Assembly: GCF_002993335.1 (NCBI RefSeq)
Contig: NZ_PVNS01000005.1
Location: 177,019-241,018 of the forward strand
Origin: Alkalicoccus urumqiensis
GTDB lineage: Bacteria; Bacillota; Bacilli; Bacillales; Salisediminibacteriaceae
Reading direction: 5' to 3'
DNA: 64,000 nucleotides
Shown here: piece by piece, positions 1 to 7,928 of the stretch
Layout: each line of letters begins with the position of its first letter
How positions within the stretch are numbered: position 1 is the stretch's first letter
Notes under the pieces: model-generated
Told to the model about the DNA's origin: nothing
Seen by the model: only the letters and a program-made list of their open reading frames with translations
Database searches by the model: none
Translations under genes and position numbers: made by a program

Positions 1-160
1 CCGCCTGGTTTTTTAGATAAAATGGATTGCCGCTTCCTGTCTGCACCTCCGGCCGTACAATACTTCTCTTGTAAGAAGCACGGCTGCTTCTGTCTGGAAG
101 CGGAGAAACTCCAACAACAGAAACAAATGGTACAGGTAACAGACCTTCGCATGATGGACA
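1..160 (+). repeat. Interspersed repeat R, copy 1 (partial)
   Basis: The stretch shares blocks with 1672-2165 and 16063-16695: the ccgcctggt hairpin arm, a block reading cgcttcctgtctgcacct, a gccgtac block, and the agcggagaa...ccaacaacagaaacaaa block. It is shorter than the other two copies and its left end lies outside the window. No gene is visible in it. The family is unrelated to the phased-word arrays. Confidence 0.7.
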
Positions 161-167
161 TTCCTAT

Positions 168-206
168 AAAAAAAGCCCGGAAAGCGCTCTTGGCACTTTC
201 CGGACT
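168..206 (-). terminator. Rho-independent terminator
   Basis: Arms CCGGAAAG (177-184) and CTTTCCGG (196-203) are followed on the minus strand by a run of seven T. It lies just past the stop codon of the dioxygenase gene. Confidence 0.85.
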
Positions 207-212
207 GCTGCT

Positions 213-1196
213 TTACTCGTATTCTTTTTCGAATGTTTTCGTGCTCCGCACGGTGTCGATCGGGCGGACGTGATTTTCAATTTCCTCCCGCTGCGGTTCG
301 AGCTTCGGCGGCAGCGCAAGCTTTTCTCCGAGCGTTTCATACGGCTCATCGTCCATGAAGCCGGGCCCGTCGGTCGCGAGCTCAAACAGAATCTGCGGGC
401 CGCTTCGTGCATAAAGCGATTCAAAGTAGAAGCGGTTGACGTAACCGGATGTCTGGAAACCGAGGTTCGTCAGGTGTTCGATCCACTGCTCAAGCACGTT
501 CCGGTCTGAGACGCGGAAAGCCATGTGATGGACGGTGCCGTATCCCTGCTGTGCAGGAGGCAGAACCACGTTTTTCTCTACGATAAGGCGGGCGCCGTTT
601 CCGCCTTCGCCTACTTCGAACAGGTGAAGGGAGCCATCGGCATCGATTTCACGGAAGCCGTACGCTTTCTCGAGAATTTCCTTAAATCCGTCGAACGGTT
701 CGATGCGGATATGCATCGGCCCGAGACCGGTAATTGCATACTCTAACGGAATCGGGCCGTCCTGCCACGGTGTGCCGGCGGGTACGCCTTCGTTTCCTTC
801 ATCCGAAATGAGCATGTACTGCTGTTCGTCGAAGTCTTCAAACGACAATGTCTTTCTTCCGAACACCGTCTTGATACCATGGTGCCGTACATCGAGACGG
901 TCGAAGCGTTTCACCCAGTAATCGAGGGCTTCGTCCCCCGGGACGCGGAAGCCTGTTTTGTATAATTCGTTCGTGCCGTGGGTGCCTTTTGGAATTCCGG
1001 GGAAATCGAAAAAGGTCATGTCGGTGCCGGCGCTTCCTTTGTCGTCGGCAAAGAACAGGTGATAGGTCTGGATATCATCCTGGTTGACGGTTTTTTTGAC
1101 GAGACGCATGCCGAGGACATACGTGAAAAATTCATAGTTTTTTTCAGCACTGCTCGTGATCGCAGTGACGTGGTGGAGCCCTTTTAATCCTTCCAT
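213..1196 (-). CDS. VOC-family ring-cleaving dioxygenase (MhqO/LinE-like)
   Basis: The 327-residue protein starts with the glyoxalase/VOC pattern GLHHVTAITS and has a second VOC half near residues 150-290 (GTVHHMAFRV). This two-module layout and length fit the Bacillus ring-cleaving dioxygenase group that opens hydroquinone or catechol rings using Fe(II) bound by His/Glu. The role in quinone detoxification is inferred from family members such as MhqO. The ATG is preceded by GAGGAGG at a spacing of eight. It is monocistronic, with a terminator directly after it. The substrate cannot be read from the sequence. Confidence 0.85.
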   Translation of the reverse strand: MEGLKGLHHVTAITSSAEKNYEFFTYVLGMRLVKKTVNQDDIQTYHLFFADDKGSAGTDMTFFDFPGIPKGTHGTNELYKTGFRVPGDEALDYWVKRFDRLDVRHHGIKTVFGRKTLSFEDFDEQQYMLISDEGNEGVPAGTPWQDGPIPLEYAITGLGPMHIRIEPFDGFKEILEKAYGFREIDADGSLHLFEVGEGGNGARLIVEKNVVLPPAQQGYGTVHHMAFRVSDRNVLEQWIEHLTNLGFQTSGYVNRFYFESLYARSGPQILFELATDGPGFMDDEPYETLGEKLALPPKLEPQREEIENHVRPIDTVRSTKTFEKEYE

Positions 1197-1235
1197 GAAA
1201 ACAACCTCCTCATTCTGTTTACGTATTCCTGTTTC

Positions 1236-1253
1236 GACGTGTGGTTACACGTC
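1236..1253. promoter_or_regulatory. Inverted repeat upstream of the dioxygenase gene
   Basis: Perfect arms GACGTGT and ACACGTC around GGTT lie about 40 bp before the dioxygenase start. A second short palindrome (ACACT-T-AGTGT) is at 1285-1295. Both could be repressor operators, for example for a MarR-type quinone sensor, but no regulator gene is adjacent. Confidence 0.4.
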
Positions 1254-1374
1254 TTGTTTCAGCCAGTTTCAGCATACCGTACGTACACTTAGTGTGTCAA
1301 TATAAGTAACTTACAAAAAGTAAACAATATGAAGACTGGTGATTCTGCTATACTGGCTTCAGGAGGGAACAACG

Positions 1375-1671
1375 ATGAAACAGATTATCACAGCAGTCTC
1401 GATCCGCTTCGCTGTGCTGCTTGCGGTATTTGCTGCCGCCTCACTTTTCTTGGATACACTTCTCGTGAACGTCATGCTTGTCGGCGGTGCGCTCGCCGGC
1501 TTTTTCACCTATACGAGCAGCGCAGGCACGTTCCGTACTGGTGCGCTCCGCCTGTTGAGCAACGGGGCCCCGCTGTACAGGGAACGGGAGGAAGCAATGA
1601 ATGTCAGTCCGACGTTTATCGCGGCCTGCATCCACGTGCTTCTCAGCCTGCCGCTCGCCTTTTTCCTTTAA
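1375..1671 (+). CDS. Small membrane protein of unknown function
   Basis: The 98-residue protein has hydrophobic segments at about residues 8-27, 28-45 and 80-97, with a polar stretch (LLSNGAPLYREREEAMN) in between. It resembles the small Bacillus membrane proteins grouped under DUF3899 in length and shape, but this was not tested. The ATG at 1375 was chosen because CAGGAGGG precedes it by nine bases; longer in-frame starts have no such site. It is divergent from the dioxygenase gene and followed by repeat R. Confidence 0.7.
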   Translation: MKQIITAVSIRFAVLLAVFAAASLFLDTLLVNVMLVGGALAGFFTYTSSAGTFRTGALRLLSNGAPLYREREEAMNVSPTFIAACIHVLLSLPLAFFL

Positions 1672-2165
1672 ATAAACCAGGCAGAACCCGCCTGGTCTTA
1701 AAAGAAAAGGGAGGTTTATTGAATAGGTTCCCGCTTTCTGCCTGCACCTGCAGCCGTACGCGTTCCGTTTGAAAAGCGGAAGCGCCCTGGTCACGAGCGA
1801 CCAGTCCTGGAAGCCCTGACGACGAAAGCTGCTCTTTGCTTTCTTCGGCAGGGGTGAAGGAACCTCGAGCGAGTGGGTGCTGCAGCTGGACAATGCTTCG
1901 ATTGAAGAAGCATGGCTCCGCGCGGCCGCGCCGCAGGTCAGAAGATCACTGCCCGGCGGCTCAGACCAAAGGCCGGCTCCGCTCATGCGCTGCAGCCGTG
2001 CAGACAGCGCCCGGCTGGAAGACAAGCCCACGGCAAGCTTCTGCCGAGTAGCGGAGAAGCTCTACCAACAGAAACAAACGGTAAATGCAGCAAAACGTTG
2101 AAATGCTGCAGCCCTTGGCATGCCTGCTTGGAAGAGGCTTTGGATTTTATACATTCTTATTAGTC
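1672..2165 (+). repeat. Interspersed repeat R, copy 2 (about 490 bp)
   Basis: It begins with a hairpin (ccaggc...gcctgg at 1677-1695), then a conserved linker (taaaagaaaagggaggttt), a tgcacctgcagccgtac block, a gaaaagcggaagcgcc block, and ends with blocks reading gcccacggcaagcttctg and cccttggcatgcc. The gaaaagcggaagcgcc block recalls an intergenic repeat common in Bacillaceae genomes (from memory). Open frames across it look non-coding. Confidence 0.8.
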
Positions 2166-2206
2166 TAAAAAACGCCCGCTCCGCAGTTGATGCGGAAGCG
2201 GGCGTT
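2166..2206 (-). terminator. Rho-independent terminator
   Basis: A long stem (CGCCCGCTCCGCA with TGCGGAAGCGGGCG) is followed on the minus strand by TTTTTT. It directly follows the persulfide dioxygenase gene. Confidence 0.9.
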
Positions 2207-2209
2207 CTC

Positions 2210-3610
2210 TTATGCCTGGACGAGATCCCGTCCGTTGTTTTTCCAGGCGGTGATGCCGCCCTGAAGGTGAATGACTTCCTGTCCCTGGTTGAGCAGAATG
2301 CTCGCCGCAGTTGCTGCGCGGATACCGGTGAGGCAGTAAACGGCCGCCGGTTTCTCCTGATCGAGCTTCTCCTCTGCCTTCTCAAGCTCATGCATTTTAA
2401 TGTGCTCGGCGTGCGGCAGGTGCTCTTCTTCATACTCGTCGTCCAGACGGACATCGAGCGGCTGCACGTCGTCCAGGTTCACATCCTCCGGCGCTTTGGA
2501 AACATACGTACGCAGGCCGGATGCTTCGTTCACAACCGATGCCGGATAAAATCCGCGCAGCCGGTCGAGCCCGATCCGTCTCAGCTGGGAGGCGATCGTC
2601 TGCTGGTTGTCTTCATCGGCAATAATATAAATATCTTTCTCATAGTCGGCAATCCAGCCGAGCCAAGTGAGAAATGCCGGCGATAACGGAACGTTGATTG
2701 TTCCGTCCACGCTTCCCTGCTTATACTGCTGGAGAGGGCGAGTGTCGTAGACGACAACGCCGTCCTCTTTCGCCTTTTTCTCGATCTCCTCCACCGATGC
2801 GGACAGCTCTTCTGCACGCTTCACGTCGGAAAGCGGCGCAATAATTCCTGTGTTCAGCCGCTTCATTTCACCGAAATAGGTCGGCGGCTCCGGCTGGCCG
2901 TCCAGGAGAAAGTCGACGAACGCTTCTTCTTCATCATACTGAAGCGCCGGGTTCATCATTTTCTCATAGCCGACCGTCGTTGTCGGTACAGCACCGAGCG
3001 CTTTTCCGCACGAGCTTCCTGCACCGTGTCCGGGCCAGATCTGAAGATAGTCGTCCAGATTCCGTACTTTTTTCAGTGACGCAAACATCTGGCGCGCCCC
3101 TTTGTCCGCCGTGTCTTTCACGCCGGCTGCTTTCTCGAGCAGATCGGGACGGCCGACATCCCCAACGAAAACGAAATCGCCGGTAAATAGTCCGAGCGGC
3201 TTTTCCGGATTGGCCCCGTCTGTTAATAGAAACGAAATATGCTCCGGCGTATGCCCCGGTGTATGCATCACGTCAACCCACGTGTTGCCGATCGTGATCC
3301 GGTCGCCGTCCTTTACTGCTTTCGTTTTTACACTATCCGGGAACTGATAGCCGCCATTTTCCGCGCCTTCTGCGGAATGATAAATGACCGCGCCGGTTTC
3401 TGCCGCAAGCTCCCGGCTTCCGGAAATATAGTCTGCATGAATGTGTGTTTCCAGGGCATGCGTGATTCTAAGCCCCTGATCTTCTGCTGTTTTGACATAT
3501 GAATCAATGTCGCGGGACGGATCAATGACCGCCGCCTCGCCTGTTTTCTGACAGCCGACCATATAGGACGCCTGTGCAAGTGCATCATCATAAAAATATT
3601 TGAGTAACAT
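2210..3610 (-). CDS. Persulfide dioxygenase-sulfurtransferase (MBL fold plus rhodanese, CstB-like)
   Basis: The 466-residue protein has an N-terminal metallo-beta-lactamase domain with the HIHAD motif (H56, H58, D60), an inactive middle rhodanese-like domain (about 265-360) and a C-terminal rhodanese domain with active Cys426 in CLTGIR. This order and size match CstB, which oxidises low-molecular-weight persulfides to thiosulfate and so detoxifies hydrogen sulfide in the cytoplasm. The ATG is preceded by AGGAGGG. The rest of the cst operon (cstA, sqr, cstR) is not in the window. A CsoR/CstR-like operator overlaps the promoter. Confidence 0.9.
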   Translation of the reverse strand: MLLKYFYDDALAQASYMVGCQKTGEAAVIDPSRDIDSYVKTAEDQGLRITHALETHIHADYISGSRELAAETGAVIYHSAEGAENGGYQFPDSVKTKAVKDGDRITIGNTWVDVMHTPGHTPEHISFLLTDGANPEKPLGLFTGDFVFVGDVGRPDLLEKAAGVKDTADKGARQMFASLKKVRNLDDYLQIWPGHGAGSSCGKALGAVPTTTVGYEKMMNPALQYDEEEAFVDFLLDGQPEPPTYFGEMKRLNTGIIAPLSDVKRAEELSASVEEIEKKAKEDGVVVYDTRPLQQYKQGSVDGTINVPLSPAFLTWLGWIADYEKDIYIIADEDNQQTIASQLRRIGLDRLRGFYPASVVNEASGLRTYVSKAPEDVNLDDVQPLDVRLDDEYEEEHLPHAEHIKMHELEKAEEKLDQEKPAAVYCLTGIRAATAASILLNQGQEVIHLQGGITAWKNNGRDLVQA

Positions 3611-3634
3611 AGAATACCCTCCTGTGTATTTAAT

Positions 3635-3664
3635 ATACTACTATGGGTATATCCGGTTTTTCAA
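3635..3664 (-). promoter_or_regulatory. Promoter with CsoR/CstR-like operator
   Basis: On the minus strand TTGAAA (3664-3659), 18 bp and TAGTAT (3640-3635) form a sigma-A-like promoter. The 16-mer at 3635-3650, read on the plus strand, is ATACTACTATGGGTAT, an imperfect palindrome with the ATAC/GTAT ends of CsoR-family operators. It overlaps the -10, which fits repression relieved by persulfide. The assignment is inferred. Confidence 0.5.
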
Positions 3665-3728
3665 CCCATTAAACCTGTGGATTGAATGTACCCGCTTTCG
3701 GGAACATCTATGCACGAGGAGGGATTCC

Positions 3729-4451
3729 ATGCAGTCTTTACAGGGAAAAAACGTACTGATTACCGGCGGCGGCCGCGGCATCGGTCTTGCTGCTGCGCGG
3801 GAACTGGCGAAGGAAGGATGCCGCATCGGTCTGACAGCACGGTCGGAGCGGCAGCTGAATGAAGCGGCTGAAGAGCTCCGCGCGGATGGCGTCGAAGTCA
3901 TCCCCTACGCCGCAGATCTCCGCAGTGAAGAGGAAGCCCATGCGGCTGTCAGAGAAATCGAAGAAGGATTCGGCTCGATCGATATTTTAATTAACAATGC
4001 AGGTGTCGGCACAAAAGGGGAATTTCTCGATATCCCGCCGTCTGAATGGCAGAAAGTGTGGGACACGAATGTGATGGGGATCGTCCACGTCACCCAGGCG
4101 GTCCTTCCCGGCATGAAGGCACGCGGGCACGGAGATATTATTAATATTTCCTCGATGTCCGGATTGAAAGGAACACCCGGATCGAGCGCCTACAGCGCTT
4201 CGAAATTCGCCGTTATCGGTATGAGCGAGAGCCTGATGCAGGAAGTACGCCGCGACAATATCCGCGTCATGGTGCTCACACCGAGCCTCGTGGAAACCGA
4301 AATGACCCGCCCAGGCGGTGAACGGAATCCGGAAAAATTCACCCAGGCGGAAGACCTTGCCGAGTATATGACGTCGCTCTTAAAACTCGAGCAGCGAACG
4401 TTCATTAAAACGTCCGCCATCTGGGCGACGAATCCATTTGAAGACAGTTGA
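3729..4451 (+). CDS. Short-chain dehydrogenase/reductase (FabG-like)
   Basis: The 240-residue protein has all classical SDR marks: cofactor motif TGGGRGIG (about 14-21), NNAG (about 90), the catalytic Ser in NISSMSG (about 140) and YSASK (about 155-159). It should reduce or oxidise a carbonyl/hydroxyl group with NAD(P)H in the cytosol. The neighbours give no pathway. The ATG follows GAGGAGGG by five bases; an upstream in-frame extension from 3600 lacks a binding site and overlaps the divergent promoter. Confidence 0.88.
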   Translation: MQSLQGKNVLITGGGRGIGLAAARELAKEGCRIGLTARSERQLNEAAEELRADGVEVIPYAADLRSEEEAHAAVREIEEGFGSIDILINNAGVGTKGEFLDIPPSEWQKVWDTNVMGIVHVTQAVLPGMKARGHGDIINISSMSGLKGTPGSSAYSASKFAVIGMSESLMQEVRRDNIRVMVLTPSLVETEMTRPGGERNPEKFTQAEDLAEYMTSLLKLEQRTFIKTSAIWATNPFEDS

Positions 4452-4463
4452 TAATTTTTATAT

Positions 4464-4496
4464 GGAAGCCTGCCGGCCTTCGGCGGGCTTCCATTC
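4464..4496 (+). terminator. Terminator-like hairpin
   Basis: Stem GGAAGCCTGCCG / CGGCGGGCTTCC after the SDR gene. The T tract is poor, so termination strength is uncertain. Confidence 0.6.
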
Positions 4497-4586
4497 TGGC
4501 TTATCCGCAGAAAATAGATGCTAATATATGCCGGAACAGGTATACTGAAGGAAATCGCTTATTTCTAAGAAGGATGTGACTGTAAG

Positions 4587-5858
4587 TTGGAAGAAATTCC
4601 TTTATCTATGCTCGTGATCTTTTTCGTGCTGCTTGCACTGTCGGCGTTTTTTTCGTCCAGTGAAACGGCCTACTCCAGCGCAAACCGGATCCGGATCCAG
4701 TCGCTGAGTGAAGCGGGCAATAAAAAAGCAGACCGGACACTGAAAATTCTCGATTCGTTTGATGAGGCGCTGTCGACGATTCTGATCGGAAACAACCTCG
4801 TCAATATCGCAGCTGCGACCATTTCCGGTCAGCTTGCCGTGCAGATTTTCGGCCCCAGCATCGGTGTGTTTGTCAGTACGTTCGGTGTGACGCTGCTCGT
4901 GCTTATTTTTGGTGAGATCATGCCGAAATCCCTCGCCAAAGAGTACGCAGAAACGTTTTCCATGCGAATTTCCGGGATTATTCTTTTCTTGATGAAAATT
5001 CTCTACCCCGCGAACCTCGGCTTCATCTACCTGCGCCGCGGCGTAACGCGCATTGTCGGCAGTAAAAATGATGAACCGTCGGTGACGGAAGAAGAGCTGA
5101 AAATGCTCGTCGACCGAAGCGAAGTAGAAGGCGTTATCGATGAACACGAAAAGGATCTCGTCCAGCGTTCCTTTGATTTTAACGACATATCGGTCGTGGA
5201 AATTTCACGGCCGCGTAAAAACATCGTAGCTGTAAACGAAACGGACGATGCGGAATTTGTCAAAGACGTCTTTATGCGGGAACGCTACTCGCGGATCCCG
5301 GTGTACCGGGAGTCGATTGACCATATCGTCGGTGTACTTCATGAACGGGACTTCTACCGTGCCTACCTGCAGGGGCAGACTGATATAACAGAGCTTATGC
5401 GTCCGCCGGTGTTCGTCGTCGAAACGATGAAAATTTCCCGGCTCATGCCGAAACTGCAGCGGGAAAAAACACATATGGCTGTCGTCATTGATGAGTACGG
5501 GGATACGTCTGCCATCGTGACGCTGGAAGATATTATTGAAGAGCTCGTCGGAGAAATTTACGACGAACACGATGAAGCGATCCGCTTTTATAAAAAAACA
5601 CCGGATGGATCTTATCAGATCCACGCTGATTTTCCACTCGATGAAACGATGGAACTGCTGGAGCTGACGGAACCGGAATCCGTCCATCAGTCGCTCGGCG
5701 GCTGGCTGTCCGAGCAGTTCGAGCGCGTTCCGGAAACCGGGGAGATCGTCACGTACGAACAGTATCAGTTCGAAATCACCCACTCCGACGAACGGCGCGT
5801 CCATTCCGTCCTCGTCACACCGCTCCCTCCCGAAGAAATCGAAAATCAGGAAGCATAA
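4587..5858 (+). CDS. CNNM/CorC (hemolysin C) family membrane protein
   Basis: The 423-residue protein has an N-terminal DUF21/CNNM domain with membrane segments at about 6-24, 60-80, 90-115 and 125-150, a tandem CBS pair at about 195-320 (RYSRIPVYRES, VTLEDIIEELVGEIYDE) and a C-terminal CorC/HlyC domain (about 335-410). Family members are linked to magnesium or cobalt efflux. The start is a TTG at 4587 behind AAGGATGT; an ATG at 4608 is possible but would cut into the first membrane segment. It is a single gene with its own terminator. Confidence 0.88.
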   Translation: MEEIPLSMLVIFFVLLALSAFFSSSETAYSSANRIRIQSLSEAGNKKADRTLKILDSFDEALSTILIGNNLVNIAAATISGQLAVQIFGPSIGVFVSTFGVTLLVLIFGEIMPKSLAKEYAETFSMRISGIILFLMKILYPANLGFIYLRRGVTRIVGSKNDEPSVTEEELKMLVDRSEVEGVIDEHEKDLVQRSFDFNDISVVEISRPRKNIVAVNETDDAEFVKDVFMRERYSRIPVYRESIDHIVGVLHERDFYRAYLQGQTDITELMRPPVFVVETMKISRLMPKLQREKTHMAVVIDEYGDTSAIVTLEDIIEELVGEIYDEHDEAIRFYKKTPDGSYQIHADFPLDETMELLELTEPESVHQSLGGWLSEQFERVPETGEIVTYEQYQFEITHSDERRVHSVLVTPLPPEEIENQEA

Positions 5859-5860
5859 CG

Positions 5861-5892
5861 AAAAAGCTGCCGGGCTTCCGGCAGCTTTTTCG
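5861..5892 (+). terminator. Rho-independent terminator
   Basis: AAAAAGCTGCC / GGCAGCTTTTT stem right after the CNNM gene, with T tract. Confidence 0.9.
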
Positions 5893-5997
5893 TCTATTTC
5901 AGAATAGAAATGCTGTTCTTGAAAGAGGAACCAATGACGGAAGAAGGCTGCGGCGCTGGCGGCCGGCAGCTCAGGATTTCCGCTGTGTACGAAGGAG

Positions 5998-6171
5998 ATC
6001 GCCACAGTGGCCGCCAGGATCGCAACGCCGGCGGAAAAGACCGCCATGCGGGCAGAGGACACCGCCACGCGGGTTGCAGATCGCAACGCCGGTGCTGAAC
6101 ATCGCCACACCAGAAGCGAACATCGCAACGGGAAACGGAAACTCCGCCATACGAAGCACAGAGACCGCCAC
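5998..6171 (-). repeat. Phased nine-word array, GTGGCGA family
   Basis: Read on the minus strand from 6171, nine copies of GTGGCGA/GTTGCGA/ATGGCGG start at steps 21,21,21,21,19,21,21,21 (first to last 166 nt). The 13-14 nt spacers show no repeat. The array is followed by a block cagcggaaatcctga also seen after the copies at 24137 and 27859. It lies between the CNNM and arcA terminators. Confidence 0.9.
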
Positions 6172-6185
6172 GAAACCCTTCAACT

Positions 6186-6270
6186 ACCGCGGGCCGAACC
6201 GCCCGGCCCGCCATCTGCCGGAGCGGCATACAGCCCGGAAGCAGAGGGGCCGCCGCGGGGCGTCGGCGGC
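6186..6270 (-). repeat. hpA-hpB hairpin pair between two arrays
   Basis: On the minus strand hpA (arms GCCGCCGACG and CGCGGCGGC, about 6244-6270) is followed by CCTCTGC and then hpB (CAGATGG, arms GCGGGCCG/CGGCCCGC, then GGT, 6186-6219). This is the standard tail of a phased array; here it joins the CGGACCA array to the GTGGCGA array. Confidence 0.8.
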
Positions 6271-6273
6271 AGG

Positions 6274-6447
6274 TGGTCCGACCGGCTGAAAAGTTGGTTC
6301 GTTACGGTGCGGAACGTGGTCCGATTTCGGCCGGATATGGTCCGGCAGAACGCAGATGGTCCGGAAAAAGCAATTTCTGTTTCGATACGCGGCCATCGTG
6401 TTCCGCCCAGCCTTCATTCTGGTCCGCGGGCAGCCGATGCTGGTCCG
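6274..6447 (-). repeat. Phased nine-word array, CGGACCA family
   Basis: Read on the minus strand, nine CGGACCA/CGGAACA/CGAAACA/CGAACCA words start at steps 21,21,21,21,19,21,22,21. The spacers are largely different from those of the copies at 30069 and 53274 while the steps are the same, including the 22. Confidence 0.9.
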
Positions 6448-6510
6448 CCTTTTTATGAATCAAACGAATTCCGCTTACAGAAGCATATGCCTGCTCATCC
6501 AGACAAACCG

Positions 6511-6554
6511 AAAAGGCTGCGGCCGGTACATTATCTGCCGCTGCAGCCTTTTTT
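6511..6554 (-). terminator. Rho-independent terminator
   Basis: Stem AAGGCTGC..GCGGC / GCCGCTGCAGCCTT with T tract on both strands; serves arcA. Confidence 0.8.
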
Positions 6555-6563
6555 ATGTTTGTA

Positions 6564-7781
6564 TCAGGTCTCCCTCGACAGCGGCATGCTCATGCAGCGC
6601 GGGCCGCCGCGGCCGCGGACGAGTTCGGAGCTCGGTACTTCGAGTACGGTGATGCCGTTCTCCCGGAGCAGCTCATTGGAAACGTAATTCCGCTCATACG
6701 TAATAACGCGCCCGGGCGCCGTTGCGAGCGTATTGGAGCCGTCGTTCCACTGCTCGCGCGCGGAGGCGATGCGGTCCTCCCCGCCGCACGGAATGAGCTG
6801 CACTTCCGGCAGATTGAGCGTCTCCATAAGCGCGGTACGCAGGCTGTCGCGGCGCTGGATACGGATCGGATCGCCCCGTTCGAGCAGGAAGATCGGCATC
6901 GTGCCGTCTTTATCGACGACTTCGGCATGTGTTGTAAACTGGTCGTGCGACACCATCGTGAATACGGTGTCCAGATGCATTGAAGAGCGTTTTTTCGGGA
7001 TTTCGACGGCGATGATTTTCTCAATTGTCTCCCCTTCCGCAAACATTCTGCGGGCAAGCTCCTCCACTGCATGCGCCGACGTGCGTTCGCTCACACCGAC
7101 CGCAAGCACCGTATCACTCAGCACGAGCTGGTCACCGCCTTCGATCGGGAACGTGTAGTCTCTCGTCATAAAGCGCGGCACATCCGCACTGTCAAACTTC
7201 GGATGGTACGTAAACACGTAATCGGAAAACATCGACTCCCGTTTACGCGCTGTCTGGCTCATCGGATTGATAGACAGGCCGCGTCCGATCACCGCAGCGG
7301 CATCACGTGTGAAATACGCGTTCGGCATCGGATCCAGGTAGAACGGGTAATGCCGCTCCATCATCTCATGGAGGTGCTTCCGCTTCTGCGGCGGCAGCTC
7401 TTCTTTCCGCACTCCTGCGATCATGCTCTCCACGAATTCCGGCGCCGATTTGGCGAGCAGGTATTCCCGGAGTGAATCCGCTGTACTCTCCGCGGTGAGG
7501 TGCGACTCCTTTAACACCTCGTCCAGAAACTGACGCCGCATTTCCGGAGCTGCGAAAACGTCTTTTAATAGATCCTCTACGTAAAACACGTGCGCCCCTT
7601 CGTTCCGGAGCACCTGCACAAACGCATCGTGTTCTTTCTGCATAGCCGGGAGATACGGGATGTCATCGAACAAAAGCTGTTTCATTGCCTCCGGCGTGAC
7701 CCGCTCGATCTCTCTTCCCGGCCGGTGGACGAGCACCGACGTCAGCTGCCCGATCTCTGATTGAATATGTAATGGATACAC
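6564..7781 (-). CDS. arcA: Arginine deiminase
   Basis: The 405-residue protein matches bacterial arginine deiminase over its length: SVLVHRPGRE near the N-terminus, NAYFTRD (about 156-162), PIEGGD (about 210), MHLDTVF (about 265) and the nucleophile Cys396 in GPRCMSMPL. It hydrolyses arginine to citrulline and ammonia, giving ATP through the later arc steps and raising pH. arcB, arcC, arcD and argR are not next to it, so it is either an orphan or the rest lies elsewhere. It is alone between a terminator and the divergent copper unit. Confidence 0.95.
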   Translation of the reverse strand: MYPLHIQSEIGQLTSVLVHRPGREIERVTPEAMKQLLFDDIPYLPAMQKEHDAFVQVLRNEGAHVFYVEDLLKDVFAAPEMRRQFLDEVLKESHLTAESTADSLREYLLAKSAPEFVESMIAGVRKEELPPQKRKHLHEMMERHYPFYLDPMPNAYFTRDAAAVIGRGLSINPMSQTARKRESMFSDYVFTYHPKFDSADVPRFMTRDYTFPIEGGDQLVLSDTVLAVGVSERTSAHAVEELARRMFAEGETIEKIIAVEIPKKRSSMHLDTVFTMVSHDQFTTHAEVVDKDGTMPIFLLERGDPIRIQRRDSLRTALMETLNLPEVQLIPCGGEDRIASAREQWNDGSNTLATAPGRVITYERNYVSNELLRENGITVLEVPSSELVRGRGGPRCMSMPLSRET

Positions 7782-7850
7782 GGCACTCTCCCCTTTTTTT
7801 GTGAATGACGTTCTATTCCCTCTTCCTCTGAAAACGACACGTCGAACTGC

Positions 7851-7868
7851 TTCATACTTTCTTCACAC
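7851..7868 (+). promoter_or_regulatory. Direct-repeat operator before copB (copy 1)
   Basis: TTCAT-N6-TTCAC followed by ACT; the half-sites are 11 bp apart, the usual spacing for OmpR-type regulators. The same arrangement occurs at 9978 before the next gene of the unit. It is the probable site of the response regulator at 11494. Confidence 0.55.
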
Positions 7869-7928
7869 TCATTTGATTGACTGAAGCAAAGGATGGGTAC
7901 ACGTCCTGCAGCGAAAGGAGGGAGCCCT

